Shown one piece after another: positions 1 to 11,716 of a DNA stretch of 64,000 bases. The number at the start of each line of letters is the position of its first letter. Within the stretch, counting starts at the first letter, position 1. The DNA comes from Turbatrix aceti (lineage: Eukaryota > Nematoda > Chromadorea > Rhabditida > Panagrolaimidae): NCBI GenBank assembly GCA_963969345.1, contig OZ017768.1:744001-808000 (forward strand). The letters are read 5' to 3'. The position numbers and the translations under genes were made by a program. Under the pieces are notes generated by a model. The model was not told where the DNA came from and ran no database searches. It saw nothing but the letters and a program-made list of their open reading frames with translations.

Positions 1-519
1 AAGCAACCTATTATGTTGTCAGAAAAAATTAAACCCCCCAGTTACCCATAATTTGTAAATTAGTATCTGCCATTGGCAAAAAATACCTTGTTTTTACGGA
101 TTTGGGGTTATATAAGCGCCAAAAAGTGCCCGAGACGGCAGTTTTGTTTATAAATTGTCCAATTGGAAATGTTGTTTTTACCCTCACATTAAGTTTAATA
201 CTCAAAAAAAAAATTCGAGACACTTGATACAAATATTCTGGTAATAAGGTGGATCCATCAAAATTAAAAAAAAACATGTAATCAAAATTGCTACATTTTG
301 TGACTTCAGGCAATGTGACAGTCAGCTTGAGCACGCACGAAAGTAACGATTGATAAGAAAAAGAAACAAAAATGTGTTTGTAAAATTTTTTATAACAACG
401 GATAGCAAAAACAATGATTTTTGACACAACAACTCTTTTTATTGTCCAAAAAAATTTTTTGTACATTTTTTTGAAATTGAACCGGAACTCAAAATGGTAA
501 AAATATTGGCGATTTCAAT

Positions 520-625
520 TTATGCATTTGCTTATACAAATGCTTTCCAAAATTTAGTGGTATTCAGCCACAAGCTTTCGCAAGGGCGGAATTCAATGTT
601 TACCTCAAACTTGGGTAATTAAACC
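520..625 (-). ncRNA. sls-1: SL1 spliced-leader RNA, copy 1
   Basis: The RNA donates the 22-nt leader that nematodes trans-splice to the 5' ends of many mRNAs; it works as an Sm-class snRNP. Reading the minus strand, the 5' end at 625 starts GGTTTAATTACCC and the leader ends ...TTTGAG at 604, followed directly by the splice donor GTAAAC at 603, as in C. elegans. An Sm site AAATTTTGGA lies at 555-546, followed by a perfect 7-bp stem-loop (GCATTTG / CAAATGC) at 543-524. The middle stem-loop sequence differs from C. elegans, but the order of elements is the same. The 3' end near 520 is estimated from the last hairpin. The proximal promoter element should lie about 50-70 bp upstream (near 670-690); I cannot define its borders. 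Confidence 0.95.
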
Positions 626-2028
626 GAAGATGGATGCTCGTAGGCAGCTTTTGTCTACCTGCTTACGCAAAAAGCTTGAATGACCAAGCGACATCATTAA
701 TATTGCATTTTTCATGGAGACGCAGAGAAAGAGAACCTATGCACGCACGCTGTAAAAGGGAGGAGAGACGTTTTGGGAAGTTAATCCGCAGCTGCACTGC
801 AGTCAGCGGCTGATACAGGGTGGTAGCTTGAATAGAATAAAGCTCTTTGCGCAGTTGATTTTCGAGCGAACATAGAAAAATACTACCACGCGTACTAAAA
901 TGGCGTTTTGGCAGCGAAAAGTAAGGGGAAGGTCTGGCTGCCCAATGTCAGTCGCTACTGCAGTAAAAAAGAGTTTATTGCTCAGCGAGAATGGACTACA
1001 AACAAGTCGCAATAGTCTAGTCGTCCGTCAATTGTTATCGTTCTCCCCACTTTTTGTGCCATTTTGAGACCCCGGTTCAATTCTATACACGTTCAAAATT
1101 TTTTTTATGTTTTTTTCCGTTAAACAAAAAATTGAGAATTTCTCCGCAGAATCTCCGGAAATTCTCCCCGGGGAAAAAAATTCTCCCGGGAGATTTAAAG
1201 ACGATATGAAACAAAAAATAAAAAAATCCGTGTTTTTACAGGGTACGGCAAAAGTCCGTGGACAAACGTTTTTTATTAAAACATCTAAAATAGAAGAATG
1301 AAACAGAACCAAAATTTTTTAACATTTGTACAGGTATTAGGAAGCAATTGACGTATAGGACATTTAGCTGGATGCCCTTGGCGGGGATCAACCTGCCCAA
1401 ACACCATGCCAATTTTTATGCGCCCCGCCGCAAGTCAGGGTGCATCACCTTTTTGTGTCTTATTAATCCGGGAGCAAGTGCACAATTGTCCAAACAATTT
1501 TATTTGAACAAGCAACCTATTATGTTGTCAGAAAAAATTAAACCCCCCAGTTACCCATAATTTGTAAATTAGTATCTGCCATTGGCAAAAAATACCTTGT
1601 TTTTACGGATTTGGGGTTATATAAGCGCCAAAAAGTGCCCGAGACGGCAGTTTTGTTTATAAATTGTCCAATTGGAAATGTTGTTTTTACCCTCACATTA
1701 AGTTTAATACTCAAAAAAAAAATTCGAGACACTTGATACAAATATTCTGGTAATAAGGTGGATCCATCAAAATTAAAAAAAAACATGTAATCAAAATTGC
1801 TACATTTTGTGACTTCAGGCAATGTGACAGTCAGCTTGAGCACGCACGAAAGTAACGATTGATAAGAAAAAGAAACAAAAATGTGTTTGTAAAATTTTTT
1901 ATAACAACGGATAGCAAAAACAATGATTTTTGACACAACAACTCTTTTTATTGTCCAAAAAAATTTTTTGTACATTTTTTTGAAATTGAACCGGAACTCA
2001 AAATGGTAAAAATATTGGCGATTTCAAT

Positions 2029-2134
2029 TTATGCATTTGCTTATACAAATGCTTTCCAAAATTTAGTGGTATTCAGCCACAAGCTTTCGCAAGGGCGGAA
2101 TTCAATGTTTACCTCAAACTTGGGTAATTAAACC
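2029..2134 (-). ncRNA. sls-1: SL1 spliced-leader RNA, copy 2
   Basis: Identical in the transcribed region to copy 1: the leader starts at 2134, donor GT follows the leader, then Sm site and terminal hairpin. The unit downstream differs from the others by the ttttttgcc variant near 2560, which is outside the RNA. Confidence 0.95.
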
Positions 2135-3536
2135 GAAGATGGATGCTCGTAGGCAGCTTTTGTCTACCTGCTTACGCAAAAAGCTTGAATGACCAAGCGA
2201 CATCATTAATATTGCATTTTTCATGGAGACGCAGAGAAAGAGAACCTATGCACGCACGCTGTAAAAGGGAGGAGAGACGTTTTGGGAAGTTAATCCGCAG
2301 CTGCACTGCAGTCAGCGGCTGATACAGGGTGGTAGCTTGAATAGAATAAAGCTCTTTGCGCAGTTGATTTTCGAGCGAACATAGAAAAATACTACCACGC
2401 GTACTAAAATGGCGTTTTGGCAGCGAAAAGTAAGGGGAAGGTCTGGCTGCCCAATGTCAGTCGCTACTGCAGTAAAAAAGAGTTTATTGCTCAGCGAGAA
2501 TGGACTACAAACAAGTCGCAATAGTCTAGTCGTCCGTCAATTGTTATCGTTCTCCCCACTTTTTTGCCATTTTGAGACCCCGGTTCAATTCTATACACGT
2601 TCAAAATTTTTTTTATGTTTTTTTCCGTTAAACAAAAAATTGAGAATTTCTCCGCAGAATCTCCGGAAATTCTCCCCGGGGAAAAAAATTCTCCCGGGAG
2701 ATTTAAAGACGATATGAAACAAAAAATAAAAAAATCCGTGTTTTTACAGGGTACGGCAAAAGTCCGTGGACAAACGTTTTTTATTAAAACATCTAAAATA
2801 GAAGAATGAAACAGAACCAAAATTTTTTAACATTTGTACAGGTATTAGGAAGCAATTGACGTATAGGACATTTAGCTGGATGCCCTTGGCGGGGATCAAC
2901 CTGCCCAAACACCATGCCAATTTTTATGCGCCCCGCCGCAAGTCAGGGTGCATCACCTTTTTGTGTCTTATTAATCCGGGAGCAAGTGCACAATTGTCCA
3001 AACAATTTTATTTGAACAAGCAACCTATTATGTTGTCAGAAAAAATTAAACCCCCCAGTTACCCATAATTTGTAAATTAGTATCTGCCATTGGCAAAAAA
3101 TACCTTGTTTTTACGGATTTGGGGTTATATAAGCGCCAAAAAGTGCCCGAGACGGCAGTTTTGTTTATAAATTGTCCAATTGGAAATGTTGTTTTTACCC
3201 TCACATTAAGTTTAATACTCAAAAAAAAAATTCGAGACACTTGATACAAATATTCTGGTAATAAGGTGGATCCATCAAAATTAAAAAAAAACATGTAATC
3301 AAAATTGCTACATTTTGTGACTTCAGGCAATGTGACAGTCAGCTTGAGCACGCACGAAAGTAACGATTGATAAGAAAAAGAAACAAAAATGTGTTTGTAA
3401 AATTTTTTATAACAACGGATAGCAAAAACAATGATTTTTGACACAACAACTCTTTTTATTGTCCAAAAAAATTTTTTGTACATTTTTTTGAAATTGAACC
3501 GGAACTCAAAATGGTAAAAATATTGGCGATTTCAAT

Positions 3537-3642
3537 TTATGCATTTGCTTATACAAATGCTTTCCAAAATTTAGTGGTATTCAGCCACAAGCTTTCGCAA
3601 GGGCGGAATTCAATGTTTACCTCAAACTTGGGTAATTAAACC
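3537..3642 (-). ncRNA. sls-1: SL1 spliced-leader RNA, copy 3
   Basis: The leader starts at 3642 on the minus strand, with the same donor, Sm site and 3' hairpin as copy 1. No substitutions seen in the transcribed region. Confidence 0.95.
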
Positions 3643-5044
3643 GAAGATGGATGCTCGTAGGCAGCTTTTGTCTACCTGCTTACGCAAAAAGCTTGAATGA
3701 CCAAGCGACATCATTAATATTGCATTTTTCATGGAGACGCAGAGAAAGAGAACCTATGCACGCACGCTGTAAAAGGGAGGAGAGACGTTTTGGGAAGTTA
3801 ATCCGCAGCTGCACTGCAGTCAGCGGCTGATACAGGGTGGTAGCTTGAATAGAATAAAGCTCTTTGCGCAGTTGATTTTCGAGCGAACATAGAAAAATAC
3901 TACCACGCGTACTAAAATGGCGTTTTGGCAGCGAAAAGTAAGGGGAAGGTCTGGCTGCCCAATGTCAGTCGCTACTGCAGTAAAAAAGAGTTTATTGCTC
4001 AGCGAGAATGGACTACAAACAAGTCGCAATAGTCTAGTCGTCCGTCAATTGTTATCGTTCTCCCCACTTTTTGTGCCATTTTGAGACCCCGGTTCAATTC
4101 TATACACGTTCAAAATTTTTTTTATGTTTTTTTCCGTTAAACAAAAAATTGAGAATTTCTCCGCAGAATCTCCGGAAATTCTCCCCGGGGAAAAAATTCT
4201 CCCGGGAGATTTAAAGACGATATGAAACAAAAAATAAAAAAATCCGTGTTTTTACAGGGTACGGCAAAAGTCCGTGGACAAACGTTTTTTATTAAAACAT
4301 CTAAAATAGAAGAATGAAACAGAACCAAAATTTTTTAACATTTGTACAGGTATTAGGAAGCAATTGACGTATAGGACATTTAGCTGGATGCCCTTGGCGG
4401 GGATCAACCTGCCCAAACACCATGCCAATTTTTATGCGCCCCGCCGCAAGTCAGGGTGCATCACCTTTTTGTGTCTTATTAATCCGGGAGCAAGTGCACA
4501 ATTGTCCAAACAATTTTATTTGAACAAGCAACCTATTATGTTGTCAGAAAAAATTAAACCCCCCAGTTACCCATAATTTGTAAATTAGTATCTGCCATTG
4601 GCAAAAAATACCTTGTTTTTACGGATTTGGGGTTATATAAGCGCCAAAAAGTGCCCGAGACGGCAGTTTTGTTTATAAATTGTCCAATTGGAAATGTTGT
4701 TTTTACCCTCACATTAAGTTTAATACTCAAAAAAAAAATTCGAGACACTTGATACAAATATTCTGGTAATAAGGTGGATCCATCAAAATTAAAAAAAAAC
4801 ATGTAATCAAAATTGCTACATTTTGTGACTTCAGGCAATGTGACAGTCAGCTTGAGCACGCACGAAAGTAACGATTGATAAGAAAAAGAAACAAAAATGT
4901 GTTTGTAAAATTTTTTATAACAACGGATAGCAAAAACAATGATTTTTGACACAACAACTCTTTTTATTGTCCAAAAAAATTTTTTGTACATTTTTTTGAA
5001 ATTGAACCGGAACTCAAAATGGTAAAAATATTGGCGATTTCAAT

Positions 5045-5150
5045 TTATGCATTTGCTTATACAAATGCTTTCCAAAATTTAGTGGTATTCAGCCACAAGC
5101 TTTCGCAAGGGCGGAATTCAATGTTTACCTCAAACTTGGGTAATTAAACC
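5045..5150 (-). ncRNA. sls-1: SL1 spliced-leader RNA, copy 4
   Basis: The leader starts at 5150 on the minus strand; transcribed region as in copy 1. It follows the unit carrying the six-A variant near 4193. Confidence 0.95.
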
Positions 5151-6553
5151 GAAGATGGATGCTCGTAGGCAGCTTTTGTCTACCTGCTTACGCAAAAAGC
5201 TTGAATGACCAAGCGACATCATTAATATTGCATTTTTCATGGAGACGCAGAGAAAGAGAACCTATGCACGCACGCTGTAAAAGGGAGGAGAGACGTTTTG
5301 GGAAGTTAATCCGCAGCTGCACTGCAGTCAGCGGCTGATACAGGGTGGTAGCTTGAATAGAATAAAGCTCTTTGCGCAGTTGATTTTCGAGCGAACATAG
5401 AAAAATACTACCACGCGTACTAAAATGGCGTTTTGGCAGCGAAAAGTAAGGGGAAGGTCTGGCTGCCCAATGTCAGTCGCTACTGCAGTAAAAAAGAGTT
5501 TATTGCTCAGCGAGAATGGACTACAAACAAGTCGCAATAGTCTAGTCGTCCGTCAATTGTTATCGTTCTCCCCACTTTTTGTGCCATTTTGAGACCCCGG
5601 TTCAATTCTATACACGTTCAAAATTTTTTTTATGTTTTTTTCCGTTAAACAAAAAATTGAGAATTTCTCCGCAGAATCTCCGGAAATTCTCCCCGGGGAA
5701 AAAAATTCTCCCGGGAGATTTAAAGACGATATGAAACAAAAAATAAAAAAATCCGTGTTTTTACAGGGTACGGCAAAAGTCCGTGGACAAACGTTTTTTA
5801 TTAAAACATCTAAAATAGAAGAATGAAACAGAACCAAAATTTTTTAACATTTGTACAGGTATTAGGAAGCAATTGACGTATAGGACATTTAGCTGGATGC
5901 CCTTGGCGGGGATCAACCTGCCCAAACACCATGCCAATTTTTATGCGCCCCGCCGCAAGTCAGGGTGCATCACCTTTTTGTGTCTTATTAATCCGGGAGC
6001 AAGTGCACAATTGTCCAAACAATTTTATTTGAACAAGCAACCTATTATGTTGTCAGAAAAAATTAAACCCCCCAGTTACCCATAATTTGTAAATTAGTAT
6101 CTGCCATTGGCAAAAAATACCTTGTTTTTACGGATTTGGGGTTATATAAGCGCCAAAAAGTGCCCGAGACGGCAGTTTTGTTTATAAATTGTCCAATTGG
6201 AAATGTTGTTTTTACCCTCACATTAAGTTTAATACTCAAAAAAAAAATTCGAGACACTTGATACAAATATTCTGGTAATAAGGTGGATCCATCAAAATTA
6301 AAAAAAAACATGTAATCAAAATTGCTACATTTTGTGACTTCAGGCAATGTGACAGTCAGCTTGAGCACGCACGAAAGTAACGATTGATAAGAAAAAGAAA
6401 CAAAAATGTGTTTGTAAAATTTTTTATAACAACGGATAGCAAAAACAATGATTTTTGACACAACAACTCTTTTTATTGTCCAAAAAAATTTTTTGTACAT
6501 TTTTTTGAAATTGAACCGGAACTCAAAATGGTAAAAATATTGGCGATTTCAAT

Positions 6554-6659
6554 TTATGCATTTGCTTATACAAATGCTTTCCAAAATTTAGTGGTATTCA
6601 GCCACAAGCTTTCGCAAGGGCGGAATTCAATGTTTACCTCAAACTTGGGTAATTAAACC
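6554..6659 (-). ncRNA. sls-1: SL1 spliced-leader RNA, copy 5
   Basis: The leader starts at 6659 on the minus strand; transcribed region as in copy 1. Confidence 0.95.
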
Positions 6660-8061
6660 GAAGATGGATGCTCGTAGGCAGCTTTTGTCTACCTGCTTAC
6701 GCAAAAAGCTTGAATGACCAAGCGACATCATTAATATTGCATTTTTCATGGAGACGCAGAGAAAGAGAACCTATGCACGCACGCTGTAAAAGGGAGGAGA
6801 GACGTTTTGGGAAGTTAATCCGCAGCTGCACTGCAGTCAGCGGCTGATACAGGGTGGTAGCTTGAATAGAATAAAGCTCTTTGCGCAGTTGATTTTCGAG
6901 CGAACATAGAAAAATACTACCACGCGTACTAAAATGGCGTTTTGGCAGCGAAAAGTAAGGGGAAGGTCTGGCTGCCCAATGTCAGTCGCTACTGCAGTAA
7001 AAAAGAGTTTATTGCTCAGCGAGAATGGACTACAAACAAGTCGCAATAGTCTAGTCGTCCGTCAATTGTTATCGTTCTCCCCACTTTTTGTGCCATTTTG
7101 AGACCCCGGTTCAATTCTATACACGTTCAAAATTTTTTTTATGTTTTTTTCCGTTAAACAAAAAATTGAGAATTTCTCCGCAGAATCTCCGGAAATTCTC
7201 CCCGGGGAAAAAATTCTCCCGGGAGATTTAAAGACGATATGAAACAAAAAATAAAAAAATCCGTGTTTTTACAGGGTACGGCAAAAGTCCGTGGACAAAC
7301 GTTTTTTATTAAAACATCTAAAATAGAAGAATGAAACAGAACCAAAATTTTTTAACATTTGTACAGGTATTAGGAAGCAATTGACGTATAGGACATTTAG
7401 CTGGATGCCCTTGGCGGGGATCAACCTGCCCAAACACCATGCCAATTTTTATGCGCCCCGCCGCAAGTCAGGGTGCATCACCTTTTTGTGTCTTATTAAT
7501 CCGGGAGCAAGTGCACAATTGTCCAAACAATTTTATTTGAACAAGCAACCTATTATGTTGTCAGAAAAAATTAAACCCCCCAGTTACCCATAATTTGTAA
7601 ATTAGTATCTGCCATTGGCAAAAAATACCTTGTTTTTACGGATTTGGGGTTATATAAGCGCCAAAAAGTGCCCGAGACGGCAGTTTTGTTTATAAATTGT
7701 CCAATTGGAAATGTTGTTTTTACCCTCACATTAAGTTTAATACTCAAAAAAAAAATTCGAGACACTTGATACAAATATTCTGGTAATAAGGTGGATCCAT
7801 CAAAATTAAAAAAAAACATGTAATCAAAATTGCTACATTTTGTGACTTCAGGCAATGTGACAGTCAGCTTGAGCACGCACGAAAGTAACGATTGATAAGA
7901 AAAAGAAACAAAAATGTGTTTGTAAAATTTTTTATAACAACGGATAGCAAAAACAATGATTTTTGACACAACAACTCTTTTTATTGTCCAAAAAAATTTT
8001 TTGTACATTTTTTTGAAATTGAACCGGAACTCAAAATGGTAAAAATATTGGCGATTTCAAT

Positions 8062-8167
8062 TTATGCATTTGCTTATACAAATGCTTTCCAAAATTTAGT
8101 GGTATTCAGCCACAAGCTTTCGCAAGGGCGGAATTCAATGTTTACCTCAAACTTGGGTAATTAAACC
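8062..8167 (-). ncRNA. sls-1: SL1 spliced-leader RNA, copy 6
   Basis: The leader starts at 8167 on the minus strand; transcribed region as in copy 1. Confidence 0.95.
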
Positions 8168-9570
8168 GAAGATGGATGCTCGTAGGCAGCTTTTGTCTAC
8201 CTGCTTACGCAAAAAGCTTGAATGACCAAGCGACATCATTAATATTGCATTTTTCATGGAGACGCAGAGAAAGAGAACCTATGCACGCACGCTGTAAAAG
8301 GGAGGAGAGACGTTTTGGGAAGTTAATCCGCAGCTGCACTGCAGTCAGCGGCTGATACAGGGTGGTAGCTTGAATAGAATAAAGCTCTTTGCGCAGTTGA
8401 TTTTCGAGCGAACATAGAAAAATACTACCACGCGTACTAAAATGGCGTTTTGGCAGCGAAAAGTAAGGGGAAGGTCTGGCTGCCCAATGTCAGTCGCTAC
8501 TGCAGTAAAAAAGAGTTTATTGCTCAGCGAGAATGGACTACAAACAAGTCGCAATAGTCTAGTCGTCCGTCAATTGTTATCGTTCTCCCCACTTTTTGTG
8601 CCATTTTGAGACCCCGGTTCAATTCTATACACGTTCAAAATTTTTTTTATGTTTTTTTCCGTTAAACAAAAAATTGAGAATTTCTCCGCAGAATCTCCGG
8701 AAATTCTCCCCGGGGAAAAAAATTCTCCCGGGAGATTTAAAGACGATATGAAACAAAAAATAAAAAAATCCGTGTTTTTACAGGGTACGGCAAAAGTCCG
8801 TGGACAAACGTTTTTTATTAAAACATCTAAAATAGAAGAATGAAACAGAACCAAAATTTTTTAACATTTGTACAGGTATTAGGAAGCAATTGACGTATAG
8901 GACATTTAGCTGGATGCCCTTGGCGGGGATCAACCTGCCCAAACACCATGCCAATTTTTATGCGCCCCGCCGCAAGTCAGGGTGCATCACCTTTTTGTGT
9001 CTTATTAATCCGGGAGCAAGTGCACAATTGTCCAAACAATTTTATTTGAACAAGCAACCTATTATGTTGTCAGAAAAAATTAAACCCCCCAGTTACCCAT
9101 AATTTGTAAATTAGTATCTGCCATTGGCAAAAAATACCTTGTTTTTACGGATTTGGGGTTATATAAGCGCCAAAAAGTGCCCGAGACGGCAGTTTTGTTT
9201 ATAAATTGTCCAATTGGAAATGTTGTTTTTACCCTCACATTAAGTTTAATACTCAAAAAAAAAATTCGAGACACTTGATACAAATATTCTGGTAATAAGG
9301 TGGATCCATCAAAATTAAAAAAAAACATGTAATCAAAATTGCTACATTTTGTGACTTCAGGCAATGTGACAGTCAGCTTGAGCACGCACGAAAGTAACGA
9401 TTGATAAGAAAAAGAAACAAAAATGTGTTTGTAAAATTTTTTATAACAACGGATAGCAAAAACAATGATTTTTGACACAACAACTCTTTTTATTGTCCAA
9501 AAAAATTTTTTGTACATTTTTTTGAAATTGAACCGGAACTCAAAATGGTAAAAATATTGGCGATTTCAAT

Positions 9571-9676
9571 TTATGCATTTGCTTATACAAATGCTTTCCA
9601 AAATTTAGTGGTATTCAGCCACAAGCTTTCGCAAGGGCGGAATTCAATGTTTACCTCAAACTTGGGTAATTAAACC
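9571..9676 (-). ncRNA. sls-1: SL1 spliced-leader RNA, copy 7
   Basis: The leader starts at 9676 on the minus strand; transcribed region as in copy 1. It is the last complete copy before the assembly gap. Confidence 0.95.
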
Positions 9677-10222
9677 GAAGATGGATGCTCGTAGGCAGCT
9701 TTTGTCTACCTGCTTACGCAAAAAGCTTGAATGACCAAGCGACATCATTAATATTGCATTTTTCATGGAGACGCAGAGAAAGAGAACCTATGCACGCACG
9801 CTGTAAAAGGGAGGAGAGACGTTTTGGGAAGTTAATCCGCAGCTGCACTGCAGTCAGCGGCTGATACAGGGTGGTAGCTTGAATAGAATAAAGCTCTTTG
9901 CGCAGTTGATTTTCGAGCGAACATAGAAAAATACTACCACGCGTACTAAAATGGCGTTTTGGCAGCGAAAAGTAAGGGGAAGGTCTGGCTGCCCAATGTC
10001 AGTCGCTACTGCAGTAAAAAAGAGTTTATTGCTCAGCGAGAATGGACTACAAACAAGTCGCAATAGTCTAGTCGTCCGTCAATTGTTATCGTTCTCCCCA
10101 CTTTTTGTGCCATTTTGAGACCCCGGTTCAATTCTATACACGTTCAAAATTTTTTTTATGTTTTTTTCCGTTAAACAAAAAATTGAGAATTTCTCCGCAG
10201 AATCTCCGGAAATTCTCCCCGG

Positions 10223-10422
10223 NNNNNNNNNNNNNNNNNNNNNNNNNNNNNNNNNNNNNNNNNNNNNNNNNNNNNNNNNNNNNNNNNNNNNNNNNNNNNN
10301 NNNNNNNNNNNNNNNNNNNNNNNNNNNNNNNNNNNNNNNNNNNNNNNNNNNNNNNNNNNNNNNNNNNNNNNNNNNNNNNNNNNNNNNNNNNNNNNNNNNN
10401 NNNNNNNNNNNNNNNNNNNNNN
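10223..10422. other. Assembly gap, 200 N
   Basis: Exactly 200 N interrupt the repeat unit inside its CCGG-rich segment. The round size suggests a placeholder of unknown true length. The repeat array is probably longer than shown, and sequence to the right is no longer repeat. Confidence 0.98.
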
Positions 10423-10872
10423 CTGCCCAGCCAAAAGGAGAAGAGAGAACACAAAAAACAACACACATTCGCTGTTTTTTTCTTTTTGGGTTGCTCAATT
10501 GTATTGCGAGAAGGCAAAGATGGCAATCGAGAACTCCAAAAGAAAAAAGGAAGACAAAGACAACTGATTTCATGATGAAAAATGATATTTTCGCCGTAAG
10601 CAAAAAACATGAAACAAACGCAAAAATCTTGACACGAAAACCAAAAAATACGGTGTCAAAAAAATACAAAAAATAACAAAAAAAACTTACCAATAGACCG
10701 TAATACTTTTTTACTCCAGGAAATGTTCCAAAAGTAGCATTTCCCCTTTCTCAGTGTTCCCGACGCGAAAACAATTTTCAGTCGACGAAGCGAAGCGCTT
10801 TCCGAAACAAATCCATCCTTTCGCCGCTTTTGTGTATTTTTTTCCCGATTTGGGTATTTGTACGTTTCAAAC
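10423..10872. other. 5' flank of the U1A/U2B''-like gene
   Basis: AT-rich sequence between the gap and the first ATG at 10873. No gene or clear TATA box seen. It must hold the promoter and 5' leader of the following gene. Confidence 0.5.
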
Positions 10873-11688
10873 ATGGCGGATGTCAAGCCGAACCACACTT
10901 TGTACATCAACAACCTCAATGAGAAGGTGAAGAAGGACGGTGAGTGGAGTTGTCGTCTTTTTTTGCCAAATTGACGATTTTTGTCTTGTTTCAGAGCTCC
11001 GCAAAGCGTTGTACGCTGTTTTTTCACAGTTTGGACAGGTCATCGATATCATGGCTTTCAAGACGCTTCGCATGCGTGGTCAGGCTCATGTCATCTTCAA
11101 GGACGTCAATTGTGCGTCGACGGCTCTCAGATCGATGCAGGGATTTCCGTTTTACGAAAAACCCATGAAGATCCAATTCGCAAAGGATGATTCGGACGTT
11201 ATCGCCAAGGCGAAGGGAACTTTTGTTGAAAGGTTGGTTTTGCGAGGTTTTTGGGATTTATGTGAAAATTTTATGGTTTTTTTTACTATTTTTTCGCTGG
11301 TAAACAATTATTGTTATTTCAACTTTCCAGACCGAAGAAACGCGTCGTTCAGCCCCCGAAAGCCAAGGAAAACGTCCCTGCTGCCAAGAAAGTTCGTCCT
11401 GATGCCCCAGCCGGAGGCTCGGACGAACGACCGACGACCAAGAGCACCGCTCCTCCCCACAAGATCCTCTTCGTGTCGAATCTTCCGGAAACGACCACGG
11501 ATCAGACGCTTCGCCTGGCTTTTGGTCCCTTTCCCGGCCTCGCCGACATCAGACCCGTCCCCGGACGCAGCGATATTGCGTTTATCGAGTTTGGCACAGA
11601 AGCCGAGGCAACGGCAGCAAAGAAGGCACTTAACCACTTCAAAATCTCGCCGACGCATGCCATGCGAGTTGAGTACGCCAACAAGTGA
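10873..11688 (+). CDS. U1A/U2B''/SNF-type spliceosomal RNA-binding protein
   Basis: This is a component of the U1 and/or U2 snRNP that binds snRNA hairpin loops in the nucleus. Three exons, 10873-10939, 10995-11232 and 11331-11688, join in frame to a 220-residue protein, close to the usual 215-280 residues of the family. RRM1 starts [19 protein letters not shown]2 is LYINNL (residues 10-15) and RNP1 is RGQAHVIF (50-57). A basic, proline-rich linker follows. RRM2 begins with KILFVSNLP and ends at the stop, the two-RRM layout of Drosophila SNF. Introns are 55 and 98 nt with GT-AG ends (tttcag, ttccag). Its stop lies only 28 bp from the stop of the convergent minus-strand gene. The sequence does not show whether it serves U1, U2 or both; C. 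elegans has two such genes (rnp-2, rnp-3). Confidence 0.93.
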
Positions 11689-11716
11689 TTTTCTGCTGGA
11701 GCGGAAGTCGACTTGT

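Larger units (their letters stand above)
1..10222. repeat. Tandem array of a 1508/1509-bp SL1 RNA repeat unit
   Basis: About 6.8 head-to-tail copies of one unit fill this stretch; equivalent landmarks recur every 1508 or 1509 bp. Copies are almost identical. Length differences sit in an A-run (seven versus six A, the shorter form near 4193 and 7210) and in a T/G run near 2560 (ttttttgcc instead of tttttgtgcc). Each unit carries one SL1 RNA gene on the minus strand. I searched both strands by eye for the 5S rRNA internal control boxes and found none, although in C. elegans SL1 genes share a repeat with 5S. Long open frames inside the unit look accidental. The array begins before the window and runs into an assembly gap, so its true copy number is unknown and probably under-represented. 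Confidence 0.95.

Noticed and set aside
29..466. 145-codon minus-strand open frame repeated in every SL1 unit
   Set aside because: AT-rich, Lys/Phe/Asn-heavy text with no domain; it is repeated only because the unit is repeated. No splice or promoter evidence.
640..700. Possible 5S rRNA start (gcttacg ... aagctt) next to the SL1 gene
   Set aside because: Only the short end words match; the internal control boxes of 5S rRNA are absent.
835..900. U4-snRNA-like words (agctctttgcgcag)
   Set aside because: Similarity stops after about 15 bases; no 5' stem-loop or Sm site follows.
803..1312. Shorter open frames (69 and 94 codons) in the SL1 unit
   Set aside because: One-base indels between units break and rejoin them, so coding selection is unlikely.
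1..10222. CRISPR-like regular repeat
   Set aside because: The repeat unit is 1.5 kb with no short spacers; it is a eukaryotic RNA gene array.
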